Below, one piece after another: positions 24,709 through 33,820 of a DNA stretch of 64,000 nucleotides (its first letter is position 1; every line of letters begins with the position of its first letter). Under the pieces are notes generated by a model. The model was not told where the DNA came from. It saw nothing but the letters and a program-made list of their open reading frames with translations, and made no database searches. The position numbers and the translations under genes were made by a program. The stretch comes from Geomonas paludis (GTDB lineage Bacteria > Desulfobacterota > Desulfuromonadia > Geobacterales > Geobacteraceae). The DNA is taken from positions 1,297,033-1,361,032 of the forward strand of contig NZ_BLXY01000001.1 of NCBI RefSeq assembly GCF_014193585.1, given 5' to 3'.

Positions 24709-24975
24709 TCACTTCAGTTGACTATCTTTGCTGCCTCTCCGGTTGTAGAGCGCTGCTGCCTTCTCCTTCTTTTCAAGTTCCGATTGGCAGGCAACACAGT
24801 ATCTAACTCCTGGAATTGCCTTGCGACGCGCTTCAGGAATCGGAACCTCGCACTCCTCGCAATGGGTGAGACTTTCGCCTTTAGGCAAACGGCTCTTAGC
24901 CCGTTCGACTGCGGATTCCACCGTGGCATCTATCTGTTCCTGCACCGCTCCATCTCTCGACCATCCAACCGCCAT
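24709..24975 (-). CDS. ybiI: TraR/DksA-type C4 zinc-finger protein (YbiI-like)
   Basis: 88 residues, minus strand, convergent with the DUF2442 gene. It closely follows the YbiI pattern: MAVGWSRDGAVQEQIDATVE, then CEEC and CVAC zinc ligands around PIPEARRKAIPGVRY, and the C-terminal YNRRGSKDSQLK. The DksA family modulates RNA polymerase via its secondary channel, but YbiI-like short forms lack the coiled-coil tip and their role is unclear. Confidence 0.85.
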   Translation of the reverse strand: MAVGWSRDGAVQEQIDATVESAVERAKSRLPKGESLTHCEECEVPIPEARRKAIPGVRYCVACQSELEKKEKAAALYNRRGSKDSQLK

Positions 24976-25122
24976 GGCTTGTTCCTCTGGTTCTTATATG
25001 ACTGCACGTGAAGGCCGATTAGCCACCGACTCAGTATACTCTTTCCTCCCCCATTTGGGTTTGAATTCGGTCGAGCCCACCCAGTCGATATCCTCGGCCA
25101 TTGCCCCCAGACTCCAGTCGCC

Positions 25123-25168
25123 TCTCTCAGATTTCCTCAGACTTTCTCCGTGGCCAATGATTTGGGGT
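25123..25168 (+). repeat. CTCAGA-leader repeat, copy 4
   Basis: Same family as 14016-14060 with small changes (GGCCAATGATTTGGGG). It ends 98 bp upstream of the DUF2845 gene. Confidence 0.75.
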
Positions 25169-25266
25169 GTTCTAATATAAAGTCTTTATCAAAACTTAAG
25201 CATTTGCTATAACAAATGCGTTTTTCTGAAGTATACCTCCAATAGTGAGCCTGGAGAGGACCGTGT

Positions 25267-25950
25267 ATGGCAGTGAGGCACGAATCAAAGGTCAGCGGTG
25301 CTTTAGGTAATCTCTTAGGCATTGCAATGTTCATAATCGTGGCAGGTTCAGCGTTGCTGAATGTCAATCTCACCAGTCTGATCTTTGGAGTTGGAACCCC
25401 TGCTCCGCCACCTAACCCGACTGTAGTAAACCCTATAAAGCCGCCAGAGGTACAAGTTGAACAGCCGGTTCCACAGGCGAACTCGGATGGTTACGAGCAC
25501 TACACCGACAAAAATGGGAATGAGGTGGTAATTGTCCCGGCGAGATACCAAGCGGACCACCAATCAGCCCCTGTTCAGACAGCACCGGTGCCAGACTATT
25601 CAGCAGTTTCCCCGTCAGCATCCCAACCAGTAATGCAGAGCATGAATGCACCTGTGCAGGCCTCACCACCGCCAAATCTCGCTTCAATTGCCATGAACGC
25701 CGTGGCAAAGGGTCGTACAGGCATGAACGTGTTTGAATCGTGCCGGTGCAATAACGGCCTGGCAACAAAAGGTGACTCAAGGCAAGAGGTGTTAGAGAAA
25801 TGCGCGCAACCCGCCGGTAGATTTCGCGGTGACAGGGATTGCCCCGAGATCTGGGTGTACAACTTCGGCGCCAATGAATTCATGCAAGGGATCTGTTTTG
25901 ACCGCCGCAGTCGTGTGACCAAAGTCCTCAGTCTCGACCACGGTTACTGA
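25267..25950 (+). CDS. Membrane-anchored DUF2845-like protein
   Basis: 227 residues. One hydrophobic segment (residues 12-40, GNLLGIAMFIIVAGSALL) is followed by a long Pro/Gln-rich linker (residues 43-130). The C-terminal domain, FESCRCNNGLATKGDSRQEV then KCAQPAGR and WVYNFGANEFMQGICFDRR, fits DUF2845, a small periplasmic domain of unknown function related to SmpA/BamE folds. The GC content is lower than in neighbours. Start supported by GGAGAGG upstream. Confidence 0.65.
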   Translation: MAVRHESKVSGALGNLLGIAMFIIVAGSALLNVNLTSLIFGVGTPAPPPNPTVVNPIKPPEVQVEQPVPQANSDGYEHYTDKNGNEVVIVPARYQADHQSAPVQTAPVPDYSAVSPSASQPVMQSMNAPVQASPPPNLASIAMNAVAKGRTGMNVFESCRCNNGLATKGDSRQEVLEKCAQPAGRFRGDRDCPEIWVYNFGANEFMQGICFDRRSRVTKVLSLDHGY

Positions 25951-26025
25951 AACCAATCTACCCTTCTTCCAGAAACCCTGGCGCTGACATGTGCAGCAAC
26001 AGATCGTATAAATCAGGATGAGCAG

Positions 26026-26157
26026 ATGAATAACAAATGCGAAGTGTGTGGTAGGGAGATGGTGTTACGCACCAGGTTGTCTGGAGACAAAAGTGGGCAC
26101 AGGTACTGGGTCTGCTCTGATTATCCCCGTTGCAGGTTCACACAGCTATATGCTTAA
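26026..26157 (+). CDS. Topoisomerase-type zinc-ribbon miniprotein
   Basis: A 43-residue frame: MNNKCEVCGREMVLRT then SGHRYWVCSDYPRCRF, ending QLYA. The C-x2-C...C-x5-C arrangement and YWVCSDYPRC match the zf-C4_Topoisom ribbon found at the C-terminus of topoisomerase I and in some NERD nucleases. It precedes a defence-like cluster containing a NERD gene. It may be a free-standing ribbon or a fragment. Confidence 0.5.
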   Translation: MNNKCEVCGREMVLRTRLSGDKSGHRYWVCSDYPRCRFTQLYA

Positions 26158-26336
26158 CAAGGCAAGCCGGGAGTATGGGGGTGGTTTCTGGAAAAGGGAG
26201 TATTCACCATGAAGAAGAGAGGTTGAAGATTCTTTCGATTTGCTTAGTCATTCTCTGGGGCAGCAAGGGTGGCGCGCTCTCAGGCCCCTGGAAGGAAACT
26301 AGATAAATTCCAAAAGTGAGTTTGGATTGAGGTTAA

Positions 26337-29300
26337 ATGCACTTAGCACACGGCATATATGAGGCACTTCTCGACGAAGTCTTACAGGAAGCGCTGGCAA
26401 AGCGCCCGGAGTTGCGGCGCATCTTCGGAAAGATAGATGCCGAGGAACAACCGGCACTTTATGCCAGCTTCGTTGCTAAGGTGCTTGAGCAGGCTCTGCG
26501 TGAGGAGGCGGACGCTGAGAAACGGCTGGCGCTGTGCAACCGCATCCTTGGCACCGTAGCAACTGAGCCGGGAAGGGGCCATTTAGCAAAGCATCGCCTG
26601 GTTCCTGACGCCAAGCCGCTCCTGCTGGAAATTACCCCACCAAATTACAATCGGACCGGACTCCCCAGACCCCACACCTCCCTGACAGAGAGCAGCCTGT
26701 TTACAGGTTCACCACAAGAACCGCAACTGGCTCATGAACTGCTGGAAGAGATGCGCTCCGCTGATGGCGTAGATATCCTGGTTTCTTTCATCAAATGGTC
26801 TGGTCTACGGTTGTTGATGCCGGCGTTTGAGGATCTCCGCGACCGTCATGTGCCGGTACGACTGATTACCACCTCTTACATGGGGGCGTCCGATGCCCCG
26901 GCGGTGGAGTGGTTGGCGCAATTCCCAAATGTGCAGGTTCGTGTCTCCTACGACACAGAACGGACTCGCCTGCATGCCAAGGCGTACCACTTCCGGAGGC
27001 AGAGTGGTTTCTCGACAGCATATATCGGTTCGGCCAACATGTCACACGTCGCCATCACCAGTGGTCTCGAGTGGAACCTCAAGGTTACCGCCCAGGATAT
27101 GGCACACATTCTGGAAAAATTTTCCGTGGAGTTTGAGACCTACTGGAACAGTCGAGAGTTCGTCCCGTTTGATCCGAACCGGCCCGAACTGTTCCGAAGT
27201 GCTCTGGCCCGTGCCAAGGACAAGGGGACAAGTGCCCAGGCAGTGTTCTTCGACCTTCGCCCCCACCCCTTTCAGGAGCGGATACTAGAGGCACTGGAGC
27301 GGGAGCGGAGCGCCCACGACCGCTGGCGTAATCTCGTCATCGCCGCTACCGGCACCGGCAAGACGGTAGTGGCTGCTTTTGACTTCCAGCGGTTCTATCA
27401 GCAGCGGCAACGCCAAGCACGCCTGCTTTTTTTGGCTCACCGACAAGAGATCCTCCAGCAGGCACAGACGACGTTTCGCAATATTCTGCGCGACCAAAAC
27501 TTTGGCGAGTTGCAGGTCGGCCCCTATGAAGCAACCCGACTGGAGCACCTGTTCTGTTCCGTCGGTATGCTTACCTCCCGTCGGTTCTGGGACCAAGTTG
27601 GGACGGAGTTCTACGATTACATTGTTGTTGACGAAGCCCACCATGGCACAGCTACCAGCTATCGCCCCATCTTCGACCATTTTGCGCCGAAGATTCTACT
27701 CGGTCTGACCGCAACACCTGAGAGGATGGACGGAGACAACGTCGCCGCCGATTTCGGAAATCGCTTTGCTGCAGAAATACGCCTGCCTGAAGCCCTGGAA
27801 GAAAAACTCCTCTGCCCCTTCCACTATTTCGGAGTTGCCGACCCAATAGCTATCAATGGTGATCAGTTCTGGCGCAATGGCAAATATGACGCCGCGGCCC
27901 TGGAGAGTGTGTACGTGCTGGATCAAGCCCGAGCCCGCCAGCGGGTGGAGGCCATCATTACTGCTCTGCATCGCTATGAACCTGACGCGGCGATACTGAA
28001 GGGGATCGGCTTCTGCGTTACCATCGGCCATGCCGAATACATGGCGGAGCAGTTCAACGAACGGGGCATCCCGTCAGCCCCCTTTGTCTCGGGCATTGAC
28101 TCAGAGCGGTCTGCTGACCTGCTGGCCAAGCTGAGAAATGGTGAACTCACCTTTCTGTTCACTGTGGACAAGTTAAGCGAAGGGGTAGACGTGCCGGAGA
28201 TTAATACGGTCCTCTTTCTTCGGCCTACAGAGAGCCTGACGGTTTTTCTCCAGCAACTTGGCCGTGGTCTGCGGCATGCACCGGAAAAAGACTGCCTAAC
28301 CGTCCTCGACTTTGTCGGCCAAGCCCACCGCCGCTACCGTATTGATACAAAGCTGAAAGCGCTTCTCCCCAGGCACCGTTTTGCGATTGACAAGGAAGTG
28401 GAGCAGGATTTTCCTCACCTACCGGCTGGCTGCGCCATTCAACTCGACCGACTCTCCCGGCAGTATGTACTCGAAAACATTCGTGAGAACTTCGGTCGCC
28501 TCGCCGTGCAGGTGCCGGATCGGCTGCAGACCTTTACCAGCGAGACAGGGCAGGAGCTTACCTTTGGCAACTTTATCAACTACCACGATTACGAGCCGGA
28601 GGTGCTGCTGGCCAAAGAATCATGGAGCGAGTGGAAAGCCAAGGCCCTACTAGCGCCGATCCCCATTGATCCCGACCTAGCTCGACTGAAAAAGGCCATG
28701 CTCCGCGCAGCCTTTATCAATGGACCACTGGAAGCCACACTGTTGCGTAAGGTTTTGGTGAAGCTAACAGCCGGAAAGGTGACTGAGGCATTAGGCTTGG
28801 CCGGATCATCAGCCATGCTGCTCTATTACCGCATCTGGGGGGACACAGCGGAACGGTTCGGGATTACATCGCTGGAGGATGCCTTCCGGCGGTTGGCTGG
28901 CAACCCAACAGTTTGCGCCGATATGGACGAGATCCTGGCCTGGTCGCTGGACTGCACTGAGGTTGCTGGTGCGGTCCCGGAACTGCCGTTTAATGCGCCA
29001 CTGGAACTGCACGCCCAATATGGCATCAGGGAAGTTCAAGCAGCGTTTGGCCGGGCAAACCTGAAGAGTAGCGGTCAGACCGGAGTCGGGGTGATGCACT
29101 TTGCGGAGGTAAAGGCCTATGCGTTGCTGGTGACGTTCCAGAAAACGGAAAAGGAATTCTCCCCCAGCACCATGTATGCGGATTACCCCATCAACCGGGA
29201 GCTACTGCACTGGGAATCCCAAGCCAACACCGCTCAGCACCACGTGGATGGACAGAATCTGATCTATCATCAGGACCGGGGCTACACCGTATTGGTATTT

Positions 29301-29462
29301 GCCCGTGGCATGAAAAAGCGCAACGGTGTGACAGTCCCTTTTACCTATTTGGGACCGGTTGATCTGGTGAATTACGAGAGCGAGCGGCCGATAAAGATGG
29401 TCTGGCGACTTCGGCGTCCCATGCCGGTACAGATGTTTGAGGATAATAGAAGGGGGGGGTAA
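26337..29462 (+). CDS. PLD nuclease - DEAD/DEAH helicase - DUF3427 protein
   Basis: 1041 residues. Residues ~110-300 hold a phospholipase-D-like nuclease domain with RLHAKAYHF (HxK, ~211) and IGSANMSHVAITSGLEWN. A superfamily-2 helicase follows: Walker A ATGTGKTV (~341), VVDEAHHG (~431), LTATPER, and motif VI QQLGRGLRH (~640). The C-terminal ~250 residues (ELHAQYGIREVQAAFG, NLIYHQDRGYTVLVFAR) fit DUF3427. This architecture recurs in genomic defence islands and is thought to act on foreign nucleic acid. It is followed by a NERD protein and an HNH nuclease on the opposite strand. Confidence 0.85.
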   Translation: MHLAHGIYEALLDEVLQEALAKRPELRRIFGKIDAEEQPALYASFVAKVLEQALREEADAEKRLALCNRILGTVATEPGRGHLAKHRLVPDAKPLLLEITPPNYNRTGLPRPHTSLTESSLFTGSPQEPQLAHELLEEMRSADGVDILVSFIKWSGLRLLMPAFEDLRDRHVPVRLITTSYMGASDAPAVEWLAQFPNVQVRVSYDTERTRLHAKAYHFRRQSGFSTAYIGSANMSHVAITSGLEWNLKVTAQDMAHILEKFSVEFETYWNSREFVPFDPNRPELFRSALARAKDKGTSAQAVFFDLRPHPFQERILEALERERSAHDRWRNLVIAATGTGKTVVAAFDFQRFYQQRQRQARLLFLAHRQEILQQAQTTFRNILRDQNFGELQVGPYEATRLEHLFCSVGMLTSRRFWDQVGTEFYDYIVVDEAHHGTATSYRPIFDHFAPKILLGLTATPERMDGDNVAADFGNRFAAEIRLPEALEEKLLCPFHYFGVADPIAINGDQFWRNGKYDAAALESVYVLDQARARQRVEAIITALHRYEPDAAILKGIGFCVTIGHAEYMAEQFNERGIPSAPFVSGIDSERSADLLAKLRNGELTFLFTVDKLSEGVDVPEINTVLFLRPTESLTVFLQQLGRGLRHAPEKDCLTVLDFVGQAHRRYRIDTKLKALLPRHRFAIDKEVEQDFPHLPAGCAIQLDRLSRQYVLENIRENFGRLAVQVPDRLQTFTSETGQELTFGNFINYHDYEPEVLLAKESWSEWKAKALLAPIPIDPDLARLKKAMLRAAFINGPLEATLLRKVLVKLTAGKVTEALGLAGSSAMLLYYRIWGDTAERFGITSLEDAFRRLAGNPTVCADMDEILAWSLDCTEVAGAVPELPFNAPLELHAQYGIREVQAAFGRANLKSSGQTGVGVMHFAEVKAYALLVTFQKTEKEFSPSTMYADYPINRELLHWESQANTAQHHVDGQNLIYHQDRGYTVLVFARGMKKRNGVTVPFTYLGPVDLVNYESERPIKMVWRLRRPMPVQMFEDNRRGG

Positions 29463-29596
29463 AGGCTCGAAGAAGGGAAGAGATGCGCTCGCATATTCAC
29501 CTTATTCGGCGCTATTGTGGGCGGTGCCGATAAGTTATGTAGCTTATTAATGCTGTTATTCCCATATCGTAATTTTAAGTTGCAACGCCGGTTTAG

Positions 29597-30484
29597 TTAG
29601 TCCTTTTTATATGCTTGCGGAGCAACGTCTCGGCATTTGTGCTCTAATTGGTGCGATATCCTCTGAATCATTTGTGGAGATAGCAGCGACTCAGTACGTA
29701 GTTTGGTGAGAAACTGTGGGTTCTTCCCGTTGAAAATAATTAAGTCTGCCTTCTTCCGGTCTACATACCATCCAGGCAATGCCAGTGCTGGCTTAACATA
29801 CACCTGGTCCCCTACCGCTTTCGTTAGCCACTCTGACAACCAAAATGCCTGACGTTTGGCTTGATCTATTGGCTCCGGCTCCCGCCACGTTGGAAATTGC
29901 AGAGTCTGCCCATCATAGATTACTCTCGCGTCCTCCTGTCCTTTGCCTCTGTCTGGTTTAGCCCGGCCCTTTGTCTCAATCGCGAAAACCCCATTTTCGC
30001 TGACGACGATGTGGTCGATGTTGAACTTCTCAGCTTGGAAGTCATGAAAAACGCGGCATCCGTCGAGCATTAGTTGGTTCAGCTCTTGTCCGACCGCACG
30101 CTCGCAATCCAGGCCAAGTTTTTCATTATGCCTTTGTCGAAGTGCCTTGTTTAACCGATAAGTAAAATAGCCTAAAAGGCCAAGTGCTAAGGCAAAATAG
30201 GCCCAGGGCGAAGTTTTAGCGTTAGTGAAATATCGAGTGCTTAAAAAGCCTGAGTAGCAGAACAAGGGCATGATGCCTGTGAAAGCAAAATACGACTGGA
30301 TGTCATCGTTCAATTGCTCGATTCGTTCGCTGATGGATTCTCCAGGATTGCGGAGCATCTGGAACGTCAGCGGGTTTCTTCGCCGCTTGCGTTGGTGGCG
30401 AATCCACAAAGTAAGGCAAAGGGGCACGGTAAGGGAGACGGCGAAGAATGCTAGTGGCAAAAGCTGGACGTAAAGAAGGTTCAT
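29597..30484 (-). CDS. Membrane-anchored NERD-domain protein
   Basis: 295 residues. N-terminal hydrophobic helix (LLPLAFFAVSLTVPLCLTLW) and a second pair around residues 65-110. The C-terminal half is a NERD domain: Glu in RAVGQELNQL, NIDHIVVSENGVFAIETKGR with the D-ExK catalytic pattern of PD-(D/E)XK nucleases. NERD proteins are common in mobile and defence loci and are presumed DNA-processing enzymes. The gene ends 24 bp after the HNH nuclease start region on the same strand, so both are probably one transcript with the HNH gene first. Confidence 0.8.
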   Translation of the reverse strand: MNLLYVQLLPLAFFAVSLTVPLCLTLWIRHQRKRRRNPLTFQMLRNPGESISERIEQLNDDIQSYFAFTGIMPLFCYSGFLSTRYFTNAKTSPWAYFALALGLLGYFTYRLNKALRQRHNEKLGLDCERAVGQELNQLMLDGCRVFHDFQAEKFNIDHIVVSENGVFAIETKGRAKPDRGKGQEDARVIYDGQTLQFPTWREPEPIDQAKRQAFWLSEWLTKAVGDQVYVKPALALPGWYVDRKKADLIIFNGKNPQFLTKLRTESLLSPQMIQRISHQLEHKCRDVAPQAYKKD

Positions 30485-30508
30485 GGACCTCTCGCTTGTT
30501 TGGATTTC

Positions 30509-31483
30509 TTATAACCGCCATTCTTTCCGATGTTCCGACAGGTATTCCTGGGCCGGCCAGAGGTCATGGTCCTGGGGCGGGATCATGGCGCGGCCGTTGA
30601 GGGTTAGCAAAAAACCTGGGACATTAGGATCTGCCATGATCTGACGGGATGTAAGGACATTGTAGTTGGTGGAGACGCCCATCATCCCTTCGTCAAAAGC
30701 CCAGTGGCAAAGCTTGCAGAGGGCCATGCCGTTTCGGATGTCGTCGTTTTGGGTTTTGCGCCACGGGACGATGTGGGCGGCGTCTACTGCGGTGTGCTGC
30801 TCTGGGGTGATGATGCGAACCCCGCACAAGGCACAGCGGTGGTCGTAGGCTTTGATGACCATCCTTCGAAAAGCCTGGGCACGCGCGGCGGGACGGTAAA
30901 TCTCTGCCTCAACGATTTCCTTCACCAGCGGCAGGTGCGACTTTTCTTCAAGGATGCGGCTGTACTCGGAGGCTTCACGATTGATGGCCGACTGTTCGCG
31001 CAGTAGCAGTTGCGCCATCTCAGAAAAACACGACTGCAGTAAGGCTTCTCTCAAGGCCTCGCGGCCTGCTTCTGACTTCATAAGCAGGAAGAGGTCGTCA
31101 TCCAAGGTGGCTCCAAGGACGTGCTTCCTTAAATAGGTGACTGTGGCAGTATTGTTGATGACGGCATCGGAGAGTTGTTTACCCGGCTGAGGAACGAGGT
31201 GCCAGAACGGTTCCCTGTCCAGCCGCGAAAAGGGAAAGGCGATGCTGCTGGTCTGACCAAGAGGAATGATGCGTCGCCAGTAGAGACAGAAGAGTTCGTT
31301 CAACTCGAGGAGGTCGCTTGATGCATCTATGAACGGGGCGGTTATTACACCACGCTGCACCAGGTCCATGACAGCCAACAGGAGGAACGGCTTGTGGGGG
31401 GCCCTGCCTTTGGTCGAATCGGTCCAGACGGGACCGGGAGCGCGTTTAAGGGTGGTGAATTGCTTGATGTAATCTGCTGGCAT
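30509..31483 (-). CDS. HNH restriction endonuclease, probable phosphorothioate-DNA type (SBD-HNH)
   Basis: 324 residues. The N-terminus (RAPHKPFLLLAVMDLVQRGVI, and FPFSRLDREPFWHL) resembles the sulfur-binding domain of ScoMcrA-like type IV enzymes. The C-terminal HNH domain is complete: CALCGVRII, DAAHIVPW, then NGMALCKLCHWAFDEG with Cys and His ligands and the active His. Such enzymes cut DNA carrying phosphorothioate (and sometimes methyl) marks. No dnd or ssp modification genes are in view, consistent with a type IV role against modified invaders. The HNH call is firm; the recognised modification is inferred. Confidence 0.75.
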   Translation of the reverse strand: MPADYIKQFTTLKRAPGPVWTDSTKGRAPHKPFLLLAVMDLVQRGVITAPFIDASSDLLELNELFCLYWRRIIPLGQTSSIAFPFSRLDREPFWHLVPQPGKQLSDAVINNTATVTYLRKHVLGATLDDDLFLLMKSEAGREALREALLQSCFSEMAQLLLREQSAINREASEYSRILEEKSHLPLVKEIVEAEIYRPAARAQAFRRMVIKAYDHRCALCGVRIITPEQHTAVDAAHIVPWRKTQNDDIRNGMALCKLCHWAFDEGMMGVSTNYNVLTSRQIMADPNVPGFLLTLNGRAMIPPQDHDLWPAQEYLSEHRKEWRL

Positions 31484-31604
31484 CTCGCCCTCGTCAGGTC
31501 AGCTAGGCGGTAAGTTAGATGCAATTTAGATTAACGGAGGGAAAGAATCAAGCTTAATGATGGTGGGAGCGATGGCAGGCGAGGATGTGAGGGCATGGGA
31601 TGGT

Positions 31605-32084
31605 TTACCGTTTTCTCAGATGCATCGACTCAGCTGACAGCTTGCAGTCTGGTCTGCACTCGGCAGACTCCTGTATTGTTGCCTGTGTCCAATCTCCTTC
31701 ATCGATCCGAAGGCTGATAGTACACTTGCTGTTTTTGCTATTGACGTATTCCTGCACGGCAACAGCTACTCCGGCCTGGTTATCATCTGTCTCTGCTCCT
31801 AACCACCAGTAACCCGCGATCCTGGCTTTCCCGTGCTCATCTCGTCTGCAGGTCCCGGACTTTGCAATTTTGAAGTCGATTGTCTTGGAATCAATGTAGG
31901 TGACTTCCAGTGACTGCCGCTCGTTTCCTTTTACCAGCGTGAAACGCAAGGGTGACTGGGGAGGGTGCGGCGTGGCTCGTCGAGGCTCCTGCCGTTGCTC
32001 GTCACGCGACGGTAGCTCGGCTGCGGCGACTTTGGCTGCTGTCATGAGCACCACGATTACCCACGTGAGGGGCATGATCTTCAT
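31605..32084 (-). CDS. Secreted partner of second hydrolase (possible immunity protein)
   Basis: ATG 32084 (MKIMPLTWVIVVLMTAAK) has a GAGGTG site; GTG 32105, overlapping the upstream stop, is an alternative. ~159 residues with a signal peptide, then a Pro/Arg-rich linker and a domain RFTLVKGNERQSLEVTYIDS...GYWWLGAETDD. Four cysteines (TCRRD, KCTI, ECRPDC) suggest disulfides. Not similar to the partner at 13241, though it holds the same place after a TIGR02594 hydrolase. Periplasmic targeting and pairing suggest protection from, or delivery of, the hydrolase. Confidence 0.55.
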   Translation of the reverse strand: MKIMPLTWVIVVLMTAAKVAAAELPSRDEQRQEPRRATPHPPQSPLRFTLVKGNERQSLEVTYIDSKTIDFKIAKSGTCRRDEHGKARIAGYWWLGAETDDNQAGVAVAVQEYVNSKNSKCTISLRIDEGDWTQATIQESAECRPDCKLSAESMHLRKR

Positions 32085-32101
32085 TGCAGCACCTCGTATT
32101 C

Positions 32102-32581
32102 TCACTGGTGACTATTCTCGGGCCAGCGTAGCCCCAGCAAGGTCCAAGTCTTCTTCGGAAAGCTCGACTCCTTCACGGTATTGCTTTGATTTCCTCCGAG
32201 CAGTTTAAAGTGGGTGGCGGTCTCTTTGATGAGGAAGCCGACGTGGGCGCCGGAGGTTGAGAAGCTCCTGTCTGTCGCCTTGCTGCTGCAGATCACGGTG
32301 ATCGCCCCCGGGACAGGGCCTGACGGGATACCCCAATGGACCCAACTTTTTGCAGCAGCGGAGTCGGTGCCTTTGATGCCCGCCTGCTTCAGGCACCAGT
32401 TGACGAAGGAGGAACACCACGGCGTTTCGTCGTCGGTGGCCTTGAGCGTGGTCGTGGCGTGGTAGGCAAGGATGCGCGGGTTGTCTTCATGGCCGACGAT
32501 TTCCTTTTGCCCAACCTCTTGTCTAGCAATATCCAGCCAAGGGGCATGCTGCAGAGGAGATCTTTTGCTGTTGCTGGTCAT
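32102..32581 (-). CDS. TIGR02594-family amidase-like hydrolase (second copy)
   Basis: ATG 32581 (MTSNSKRSPLQ) follows GGAGGTG; 159 residues. The catalytic domain matches the 12534 gene closely: NPRILAYHATT, TPWCSSFVNWCLKQAG, AAKSWVHWG, HVGFLIKE and LLGGNQS. Unlike that paralogue it lacks a peptidoglycan-binding domain. No signal peptide. It sits in a three-gene minus-strand unit: zinc-ribbon miniprotein, hydrolase, secreted partner. Likely a cell-wall peptidase or amidase; toxin, phage-lysin or remodelling roles are all open. Confidence 0.8.
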   Translation of the reverse strand: MTSNSKRSPLQHAPWLDIARQEVGQKEIVGHEDNPRILAYHATTTLKATDDETPWCSSFVNWCLKQAGIKGTDSAAAKSWVHWGIPSGPVPGAITVICSSKATDRSFSTSGAHVGFLIKETATHFKLLGGNQSNTVKESSFPKKTWTLLGLRWPENSHQ

Positions 32582-32599
32582 GGTTAGCACCTCCGGGAC

Positions 32600-32767
32600 T
32601 TATTCCTCATCCTCCTGCAGACTGCAGTCCGGGCACTGTGGCTCTCCGTTATCATCCAACCCGTATGTCTTCCCTTCCGAAAACTTCCTGCCGCACCGGG
32701 CACAGGAGACCGGCTCGTCTTGGGTGGCATAGAAGAAAGCCAGCAGGTCTTCAAGCAAGTCACTCAT
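32600..32767 (-). CDS. Zinc-ribbon miniprotein
   Basis: A 55-residue frame starting at ATG 32767: MSDLLEDLLAFFYATQDEP, then CARC and CPDC pairs 23 residues apart and an acidic tail QEDEE. It ends 18 bp before the hydrolase start on the same strand, so it is probably co-transcribed. The two CxxC pairs indicate a zinc ribbon. No family is recognised. The first hydrolase module lacks this gene. Confidence 0.5.
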   Translation of the reverse strand: MSDLLEDLLAFFYATQDEPVSCARCGRKFSEGKTYGLDDNGEPQCPDCSLQEDEE

Positions 32768-32879
32768 GGGCTATCTCCGTTAGACGGTGTTCACGCTTGC
32801 TCGTTCTCGTGGAATGTTGCCACACCCCTTCGCATTAGCAACGGGGAAGAGTCTCACGATGAGAATTAAAAAAATATAA

Positions 32880-32907
32880 TTGACTTCGCGGTTGCGGACG
32901 CTATCCT
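32880..32907 (+). promoter_or_regulatory. Possible promoter for the FN3 gene
   Basis: TTGACT (32880-32885) and TATCCT (32902-32907) with a 16-bp spacer, 48 bp before the start. Preceded by an AT-rich run, as UP elements are. Confidence 0.3.
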
Positions 32908-32954
32908 CAACGGGAGCACGTTGAGAGAAATCCTTAGCCCAAGGAGGGATAAGC

Positions 32955-33632
32955 ATGTTCCCATCGGTGATTCCCGTAACAAACAATGTCTTCGTCATGA
33001 ACCACTTCGCGGATATGAACCACCATCAGCTGATAGGGTGGCTGCTGGATGCGGCGACAAAACAGGAGCAGCACCACTATCATGGAAAAAACACGCCCGA
33101 TTGGGTGGCTGGATTCACCCGTTTCCGGGAACATGCGGCTGCCCTGTCACAGAAGGAGGAGGCGGCAAAGAATAAGGACATTCAAGCCATCAAGGAGCGT
33201 GACCTCGAGCGTGCCGCCACCCTGGAGTCGATCCACTTCAACGCGAGCTACATCGTCATGAGGGTCCGGCACGAAAACGATGAAAGCCTGCTCCACAACG
33301 TTGGCCACGAACTGAAGGAAAAGACAAAGAGGACTCATGCGCCCACTTCTGTTACCAAGTTGCCGCTGAAGGTGACGGCGAAGAGAGGTGACGAACCGGG
33401 AACGATAGTGCTGACCATAGAAAGGGACCCGGGCGCCGGTGTGTACGAAGTCCAGTTCTGCAAAGGCACCCCGGTTGACGAGAAGTCATGGCAGCTGCTG
33501 GGTAACTTCAAAAAGGTAAGGATCTTCATCCCGGACCTGGAGCGGTCAGGCTGGTATTACTTCAGGGTTCGGAGCCACGGCGACAACGAAACGAGCCCCT
33601 GGAGCATGCCGGTCGACATCATCGTAGGTTGA
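32955..33632 (+). CDS. FN3-domain protein with unknown N-terminal helical domain
   Basis: AAGGAGGG precedes ATG 32955. 225 residues. The N-terminal ~125 residues are helical and rich in His, Gln and Lys (MNHHQLIGWLLDAATKQEQHH). Residues 135-225 are a fibronectin type III fold (LKVTAKRGDEPGTIVLTIE, then YEVQFCKG and GWYYFRVRSHGDNETSPWS). No signal peptide is seen. A strong terminator follows. The N-terminal domain is not recognised; ligand-binding or structural roles are possible. Confidence 0.65.
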   Translation: MFPSVIPVTNNVFVMNHFADMNHHQLIGWLLDAATKQEQHHYHGKNTPDWVAGFTRFREHAAALSQKEEAAKNKDIQAIKERDLERAATLESIHFNASYIVMRVRHENDESLLHNVGHELKEKTKRTHAPTSVTKLPLKVTAKRGDEPGTIVLTIERDPGAGVYEVQFCKGTPVDEKSWQLLGNFKKVRIFIPDLERSGWYYFRVRSHGDNETSPWSMPVDIIVG

Positions 33633-33651
33633 TGCACGAACATTTAGAAAC

Positions 33652-33700
33652 GAGGGCGGCATGGGACGCGATAGGTGTCCCCGCCGCCCTCATTTTGTTT
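33652..33700 (+). terminator. Rho-independent terminator
   Basis: GAGGGCGGC and GCCGCCCTC arms, with an inner GGGAC/GTCCC extension, followed by ATTTTGTTT. It ends the FN3 gene transcript. Confidence 0.85.
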
Positions 33701-33820
33701 GCCACTCCTCCATTGCAACGACCTTCTCTTCCTACCGCTCTATCCCTTACGCATAACCGCTAATCAGAGGCAGCCGTTACCGGCCTGCGCCCCCCCGTAG
33801 CAATGCCGTGACTACATTTA

